A DNA stretch of 64,000 bases from Branchiostoma floridae (taxonomy: Eukaryota > Chordata > Leptocardii > Amphioxiformes > Branchiostomatidae), in NCBI RefSeq assembly GCF_000003815.2, contig NC_049988.1, positions 21,970,543-22,034,542 on the forward strand. The letters are read 5' to 3'. Numbering within the stretch: position 1 is the stretch's first letter; each line of letters opens with the position of its first letter. Both the position numbers and the translations under genes were made by a program. Positions 43,601 to 52,600 of this stretch are shown here, piece after piece. The notes under the pieces are model-generated. The model was not told the origin of the DNA, made no database searches, and saw only the letters and a program-made list of their open reading frames with translations.

Positions 43601-46600
43601 ACAGTCCACGGATGTGTAAAGCCATAAAATAAATCAACATTGTGGAAACAATTTTGAGCATTATACAAACAGCATACAATGTCAACCTTGAATTTCATTT
43701 GACTTTTTTTAGAACGGCTTTTCGTGGAAAACGGCATTTGATTGTCTCCGCGAGGGTGCCTAGAGCCACGTCTGTTTGGTTGAACCTTGCATGACCCACA
43801 TGTATGCTTCCTTACATTGATATATGACACAACATGTGGAGCCTCTAACGCTGTAGACATTCTTAAAAACAGCTCGGGCCACTGTAATTTATTTTCTTGA
43901 TTTTCTGACATTTCAAATGAAATGCAGAAGGTTCGGAGCAGAACTTGAACTTAAGATCTTACTACAGTATCTCAAATAGATGTACAGTGTATGACACAAC
44001 ATTAGTCTCTACTGTAGACATTCTTCAAAACAGCTCAGGCCAAATCAATTTATTTCTTTGCTTCTTGGACAGTTTGAACAAAAGATTTAGAAATTGGCCA
44101 GCATTAAAACAGAAGGCAGGGAGGAAAACTTGCACCTTACTACATGTACATTCACTCCCTGATACTGTGTGTACCAAGGTACAGCTCTCAGATTCTATTT
44201 TCATGGTAATATTTCAATTCAGCCATGCTTTTTTTTTAATCCAAGAATGATTAGTATTGCCCCATGCAATTTTATTCTGGCAATTAAATCCTGTAAAATC
44301 AACTGCCATTGCCCCTCCCTAACTGACTTTCATATAATTATTCATTCATTTTCCAAGACGCTCCTTTGATGTGAGTGTAAAGGATGTATCGGTTCCTTGG
44401 GTCTTCCTTGATCTCTACCTCTGCTTCTTAAAGAAATCTCACAAGAAAGCCTTTGGCCCTGAAAGCCCCTCATCATGCGACCCTGAGCTGCCAGATTTAG
44501 TAGTTTGTTTGGTGTATTTCACATGTTACATGCAGTACTGAAGATCTTCTCCGCAAAAGGTTACAATAATCAAAGCTCCGCTGCAGTTCAATAGAAAGCT
44601 GTCAAAATTAATCTTCGTATTCCTGACCCCAACCACAAAAAAATGTACACTAAATATCATAAACTTTAAGTTATGCTAGATATAACAGTTAATCAAGCAA
44701 CCGAATAGATTTGGGGGTTTGACCATTTCCAAAAAAATCTAGTATTTCGTTGATTGTGTAACTGCATGTTACCTTGTATTCTTTATTACCTAGTTGTCTG
44801 TTACCTTCATTGATGTATCATGCATTAACTGTTACTGTTACAACTTCTCGAGTTCTGCTGTCCAAAAAAATGCAAACTGTAATGCTAGGTCACCTTTATC
44901 CGTGGGGTAACTTATATCCGTTTTTATCAAAACAAGGTTTGCAGCAATATCAAGTTGACAGACGGTGGTTTCAAATTGCAATATTTTCAAAGCATTGTAA
45001 TTTGAAACCACCATCCGTCGACTTGATATCCTTGAATACCCTGATTCAAAGACAACGGATATAGGTTACCCCGCGGATAAGGGTGAACATACGTTACCGA
45101 AAGCACAAACTTCTTGGCAAAGGTAGAAACAAGAGGTTGATTAGTAAATGCGACACAGTGTGTAGAATTATCAGTACCAGATCACACTGAGTCATTACAA
45201 CTGAGGAGTGGTTTTTAGTCATAAAAGCCCAATATCCATGCATAATTAAGACAGGCCTGTCATTTTAGATGGATATCCCATTACTTAGAATCAAATTTTC
45301 TGGGATTTATCAAATTAGAAAAGATCTATTAAAAGCGGGTGCCACAAAAGAAGGCCTTACTCACTCGGAGGTTCTGAAATCGATGAATTTTCATGTCTAC
45401 ATTTGAATACATGAATAGAGGGCAGCGGTGGGAACCGTAAAAAGGATTGATTCGTTTGTTACATTGTGGCAGAACTTGTTGCCTTGTATTGATTTTGTGA
45501 CATTGTTGCTAAGTATAACTGTGAGTGGGGAGTTGAATTTGATGGTGTATGGAGGAATGTTTTTTCCCCACCCGCGCTAGACTAATCAGGAATACAATTA
45601 TTGGTGAAAGGCGCCGTACGGCGTACAAAATGTCATGTAACTGGTATCAACAACACGTCACAGGTACTGAATTTGTAAAGCAACAATGATGCATCAAATT
45701 CAAAGCATGTGCCAGGGCCAATTTGCAGAAATTGAAATAAAAATAAAATACAGTGTACAAAATGTTCAATCATGTAACTGGTATCAACAAAAAATCACGG
45801 AATTTGCAAAGCAAAAATAAGGCATCAAATACAAGGTGTGTACCAGTGCCAATTTGTAGAAAATACATATTTTAAAGTCTTAATCAGTAAATTTTGAAGA
45901 ATTATGCAAGTTTCTAATCAAGGACGTTCAGTAACAAAATGTTTTTTGAACTGAGGCTTTTTTTTTCATAATATGGATGTGGAAATACAATTTGCTGAAA
46001 TTTTTAGACATTTTCACCAGTTTCAGCTCCTTGCTGAGACATAGGTAAACATGATGTATATGAACCTCCACCCCTTAACCAAGATGTTAATTCATACATC
46101 ATTTTTTTCAAAGGCTAATGCTATAACGTTCTATGTTGAAGACCGAATAACAGGGTCGCAGTTTATTTCTTAATGTTAATTTTTGTTTTGTGTGCTAATA
46201 TTCTAAGTATGCCATGTTGTACGGAAGAAGTATGATGAAAACCCAAAGCAATTTTGTTTGTTGCTTCTCGGATTTAAAAAACAAAAATTTTCTTTTTAAA
46301 ACAGAGTTTGAGAGCTGTACTTTGGTACATACATGTAACGTCAATGTTATGGTTTCAGGGAGTAAATATACTCGGTAAGAATAATATGTATAACTTTATT
46401 GCACAACAATTGTACGAGGTACAAAGTATGGCATCTACATAAGTACAGTGCTATAACTTAACTGAAGGCTCATCTAACTAATACAGGAGTTGTAGTATGG
46501 GATAAGTTTCTTACAATCATTGGAGGCTTTTACAATCATTTGGGGAATTTCTAATGTCTAAACCTTCTTTGAATGATATATCCTATATCTGCCAAGCAGG

Positions 46601-49600
46601 GATTGTCACATGTCATTTAATTTATGTATTTGAGTTTGCACTTCAGGTTCATTTGCTATAATGGATAAATCCTTGTGTATAACATGACAGCCTTCTGTAT
46701 AGAGAATTGTGTATATCGGAATGTAACAGTTAAGTTTTCCTCCCAGTCTTTTGTTTCCATCTTGATTATTTGCTGAATTCTTTAAAAGAAACCAAGGAAA
46801 TAAATTTGTGTGGCCTAACGAACGGTTCACTGACCCAGCTACGGCCCCAGGTTTTTACGTCGTATTTTACCGGCTCCGTATCTCCGGCCCGACATTTACG
46901 ACCTTGTACCCGCGGCGCTCGCATTGATGGAAACTTTCAACATCCATTATCGTAAAATACATCGTCTGGAAATTGTGTTTTTTTCTTTATAATTTTCGCG
47001 AGGCAGCAAAGTCTATAGTACCAGGTTTTTCTTGTCATGATTAATTCTACAGCGGAATGTTGTTTCTGACAGCGGTTTGTAAATTCATTACTTGCGACCT
47101 TGTCTTGTATGGATTTTTGGGAGGTTTGTGCCTATTTCAAGGTCGTACGTGCACACTGTGGAACAAAGATGGCCGCCCTTGCCTCCCGGCCGTAACATCT
47201 CATGACAACCGTAAAAAAGGCACTGCAAATAAACTGATGGCAGTTTCCTCGTAAAACATTTCAGTTCAGTGTGAATTTCAATTTATTCATCATCATCATC
47301 ATCACGGGCGGCTTGTCCGGACTCTTTCCCTTGAAACATTTTGATGATTCTATAACTACAGTTGTCATTGCCTGAAATTTTCCAATCTTTATATGCATTC
47401 ATTCATTTATCTGTAATTCATACATGGTAAGAAAGAATTAAGGGGCCTGAGTCCTATTGAAACTGCTGCAGATATTGAGCATTATGTATTCAATTAAAAC
47501 TGCTAACAGCATTAACACATCAGTTAGGAACAATTATTCCCTGACATTTCCACATTTTGTGGCAATGCATACAGTTGCCTGTAAGGAAGAACAATTCAAC
47601 TCCTATCATTTTGCACTGAATGTCTCTTCTTCTCATCATGAACACAAGAAGAGTCATAATTAAGTTTAAAAGATAACGGAGTCATATGCATTCAGTGAGA
47701 TCAGGGGAATGACTGACAGCTGCCAATCATGTGTTTGTTAAAAAATTAATAAAAATTTCCCCAAATGCCGTAATATTGTCTCTGTAGAGATACATTGTAT
47801 TGTTATATCATTAAAAATTAAAGTATTTTCGTTTTAACTGCTCTCTCTGATAACAGTTTGGGCTCATTTTAAGCCCATTTTTATTTCTTGAGTTAACTTT
47901 ACATTTAACATCTTGCAGCATATCGTTCAGAACAGAACAGTATTTTGATGTTTCCGTTTGAATTAGATCTATCCAATGATTCTAATTTTTCTGGAGATTT
48001 CAATAATCATGATGGTTAAAGCAAATACAGTCAAACCTGTCTATAGCGGCCACTCAAGGGACCGGACAAATTTGGCCACTATAGACAGGTGGCCTCTGTA
48101 TAGAGGTGGTAACTTGTAGGTAAAATACCCAAGGGACCGACAAAAAGTGGCCACTATGGTAAGGTGGCCTCTCTGTAGAAGTGGCCCCTAAAAAAAAAAA
48201 ACAGGTTTGACTGTACTGGCAAATGTCTATACCATATGCATCATCGACTTATATCAAATTCTCGTATGATGATTATACCAATGATCTATTTTTGTCATCA
48301 ACTAATTTCTAGTTCTGTTCGGACCGTAATGTTAATTTGGCTGGAGACACAATTCCCCGAACAATCTCACAATGATCCGTCCTTCGCTCCGCTTGTCAGC
48401 GCCTGTTCAGGAGTGCATCTTAATGATGCCGTCCTGCGCTCCACCTGACAGTGCCTGTTCAGGAGTGCGTCTTAATTGACTGTGCAGCAATAGAAGTGGC
48501 AGCTTATTAGAGAGTGAGGGAAGCGGACTGGTGTTAATGGCCTGTGTGCAGTCGGGTGCGATCAGGCAAACCGCAGATGAGTGGGAGATATTGCAAGGAG
48601 GAGGAGACAATGAGATGTCATATTACCGTCACGTTTTTGCTGATTGCAGCGTGCCGTTTTCTGATTGCAGCATTTTGGTTAAAAAGTTGGGGAAATTAAG
48701 CCCAGTTATATTTAGCACACAGGTGACAGTGAGATATGATATTACCATCCCAGTTTTGCTGATTGCGTGTCGCTTTCTACTTGGAGCATTTGGGTCAAAA
48801 AGACGGTGAAATTTAGTACAGTTTTAGCAATCATAAAACAGATGATAATCTACTTAGTAAATTTGTTGAAGTCAACTACAAAGAGCTAATTTCAAAGCGA
48901 AGGAGTGAAGGTTTGAGATATTGCAAGGAGGGAGGAGACAATGAGATGTGATATTACCGGCACGTTTCTGCTGATTGTGGTGTGCTGTTTTGTACGTGCA
49001 GCATTTTGGTAAAAAAAAACTGGTGACATTAAGCCCAGTTATAGCACTTACAAAACAGTACATATTTGTGGTCAGCCAAATTTTGTTTAAGTCAACTTCA
49101 AGAACCTAATCTTGAAGCAAAGGAGGGGTTCAGATATGGCAAGGATTGAGGAAATAGTGAGATATGATATTTGGTCAAAAAGCAGGTGAAATTTATAACC
49201 CCAGTTATAGCACTCATAAAACAGTACATATTTGTAGTCAGCCAAATTTTGTTTAAGTCAACTTCAAGAACCTAATCTTGAAGCGAAGGAGGGGTTCAGA
49301 TATGGCAAGGATTGAGGAGATAGTGAGATATGATATTTGGTCAAAAAGCAGGTGAAATTAAGCCCAGTTGTAGCACTCATAAAACAGTACATAATAATTG
49401 TAGTCAGCCAAATTTGTTAAAGTCAACTGCAAGAAGTTATTCTTAAAGCAAAGGAGGGTTTGAGATGTGGCGAGGATTGAGGAGATAGTGAGATATAATA
49501 ATCACCCGTTTCTGATTTCAATAATTGTTTTGGCCATAAAGCTTGAGAAGTTAAAATAATGTCAGTTGTAGGACTAATGAACAATATAATTATTGTATTC

Positions 49601-52600
49601 AGCCAAAGCAGATTTGTCATTATCAACTACAAAGCTAATTTTAAAGCAAAGGAGGGGTTGAGATATTATTAAACGGAAAATGGGAGGGATGTCTATAGAC
49701 GTTGATATTGGCATTGAGTTGCAGTATTGCCTTTTTTTTACAATCATTTTGTATCATGAAGTCTGTTGAAATTTGGAGACGAATGCTGAGAACACAGAGC
49801 AAGTCAAATTCCCTCTATCATAAGTTAATAATCTGTAAATAACTTCATCAAGTTGGCATTTATTCTGTGTCTGCGGTGCTATAAAAGCAGTGTCATATAC
49901 TGATGGAATATTCAAATACAATTCAATCTCTACAACTGGACAAAAACGGAGATTTACTTCCAGATGTTTTGAGTACTGAATGAAAACGGAGATTTACTTC
50001 CGGATATTTTGAGTGACATCCATCACTCTTATTCGGCGTCATTTATGATGAACCGGCAGAAACAATTTTAGACTAAGTGCATGATGCTGACTAAAAAATG
50101 AGTGATGGATGTCACTTGAAATATCCAGAAGTAAATCTCCATTTTTGTCCAGTTGTAGAGATTGAATTGTATTTTGCATATTGTTTACTTGGATGTTTAA
50201 CCTCCATCAACTTGAAGGAAGAAACTTGTCTTGGAATGCAGGGCTTGAAATACTGTTTTGAAAATTACCTGCACCAGACAAATTCTACCAGCACCTCTCT
50301 GAACTTATGGAAGTATATATAGGAAGTATGAATCATACTAAATTTGATCAGGAACCATTGCTATTTTTTCTTTTATACTTTATCAATGCAGCTTATAACA
50401 ATCCACATACACCTACATCATATATAAATAGGACATTTATGTATAAACCCAGTACATGGACCAGTGCAGGTTAGGTGCAGGTGGACACCAGAAATACCTG
50501 CACAGCTCCAATGTACCTGCACTAACCTGCATATACCCAGTACATGGACCAGTGCAGGTTAGGTGCAGGTAGACATCAGAAATACCTGCACTGCTCCAAT
50601 TTTACCTGCACTAACCTGCAGATACCCAGTACATGGACCAGTGCAGGTTAGGTGCAGGTAGACATCAGAAATACCTGCACAGCTCCAATTTTACCTGCAC
50701 TAACCTGTATATACCCAGTACATGGCCCAGTGCAGGTTAGGTGCAGGTGGACACCAGAAATACCTGCACAGCTCCAATTTTACCTGCACTAACCTGTATA
50801 TACCCAGTACATGGCCCAGTGCAGGTTAGGTGCAGGTGGACACCAGAAATACCTGCACAGCTCCAATTTTACCTGCACTAACCTGTATATACCCAGTACA
50901 TGGCCCAGTGCAGGTTAGGTGCAGGTGGACACCAGAAATACCTGCACAGCTCCAATTTTACCTGCACTAACCTGTATATACCCAGTACATGGCCCAGTGC
51001 AGGTTAGGTGCAGGTGGACACCAGAAATACCTGCACAGCTCCAATTTTACCTGCACTAACCTGTATATACCCAGTACATGGCCCAGTGCAGGTTAGGTGC
51101 AGGTGGACACCAGAAATACCTGCACAGCTCCAATTTTACCTGCACTAACCTGTATATACCCAGTACATGGACCAGTGCAGGTTAGGTGCTGGTAGACACC
51201 AGAAATACCTGCACAGCTCCAATTTTACCTGCACTAACCTACATATACCCAGTACATGGACCAGTGCAGGTTAGGTGCTGGTAGACACCAGAAATACCTG
51301 CACAGCTCCAATTTTACCTGCACTAACCTGTATATGCAGGGGGTATTTCAAGCCCTGGAATGTGTCAGGCACACTGATGAAGTGATAGAGTGTGACAGCG
51401 TGTGAATTATCCGAAACCGCAATATAAAATCCCCGCCCAGAGACAGCTTTGTGTGGCTCAGGGTTGGCCCGTTTTTTATTGTGCTTTATTGCTGAGCGAT
51501 GAACCTAAGGATTTCAGGCTGTGTTGTGCATGTAAATTCTCTGCCGTAAAACATTAGGGAATCTTAGGGGGATGCTGAGGATGCTGATTTAGGTTTTATG
51601 TCAAGTATTTCCAACTTTGGAAGAAGATGTATATCGTTAGGGTTTAGGGTTGGGGTTAGCTGAATTTTACTGTGGGAATACAATACAGTAAACGTTCATG
51701 TAAATTCTCTATCATAAAGAACTAGAGGGGTTTAGAATGATGCTGATGCTTATTTTCGTTTTATATCAAAACATTACTTTAGAATACAATAAACGTACTG
51801 ACAATAACAACTACATTTGAATTGTAAAATCAACCGTGTCTACAATGCATTTTTTTAACCCTTAAAGATTAGAAGCATACAAATGTAATATGTCTTGTGG
51901 AATATGGATTATGATATAACATAATACCTGTCGCAATTTTCAATTTGTGCGCAAGCTGTGAATATAATAAATTCAAACTAAATTTGCTACTTGTGTGCAT
52001 TTTCGTTCCAGTTTAAGCTGCGTATATTGAATAGTGATAGTTTATAGGTACCCATGCATGTTCAGGTATTGTAGGAAATGCAATAATCCACCTACAGAAC
52101 CTATCTATATGGTAGTGTGATGATGTCTTCTTTGATTATCAGTGTAGCCAGACGATTAGTTTTCTTCAGCTTGCTACTGTCCCAGTGTGGTGTGGTGTTG
52201 GTGTAATGGTTAGGGTACGGCGTTTGGTCTAGAACCTAGAGGTCCTGGGTTTGAATCCTCGGACATGACACCAACGTTGTGCTCTTGGGAAAGACACTTC
52301 ACATGGCTTTCCACACTTCACATGGCTTTCCTCACTTAACCCAGGTGTAAAAATTAGTATCTAACTTTGGTTGGAGGGGTGGAAGGATAGGGATGGGCTC
52401 CGCATTCCAATACTGTGCCCTAGACATGTAGTAGATAACAGCCCAATGCCCCTATTTTCTCAAAATGGTTTAGGCCTACCTTAATTATCTTTACTATTTA
52501 TTTTGTCACAGATATTCCACCCCATTCTGTCAGAGACTATCTGGTTTCTCTATCGATCACATGAGTCAAAGGCCATCATTGTTGCTTGTGATGGTCACAC

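Noticed and set aside
47281-47310. CATCATCATCATCATCA run as a coding His repeat
   Set aside because: A short simple repeat in an intron without an open frame of any length around it.
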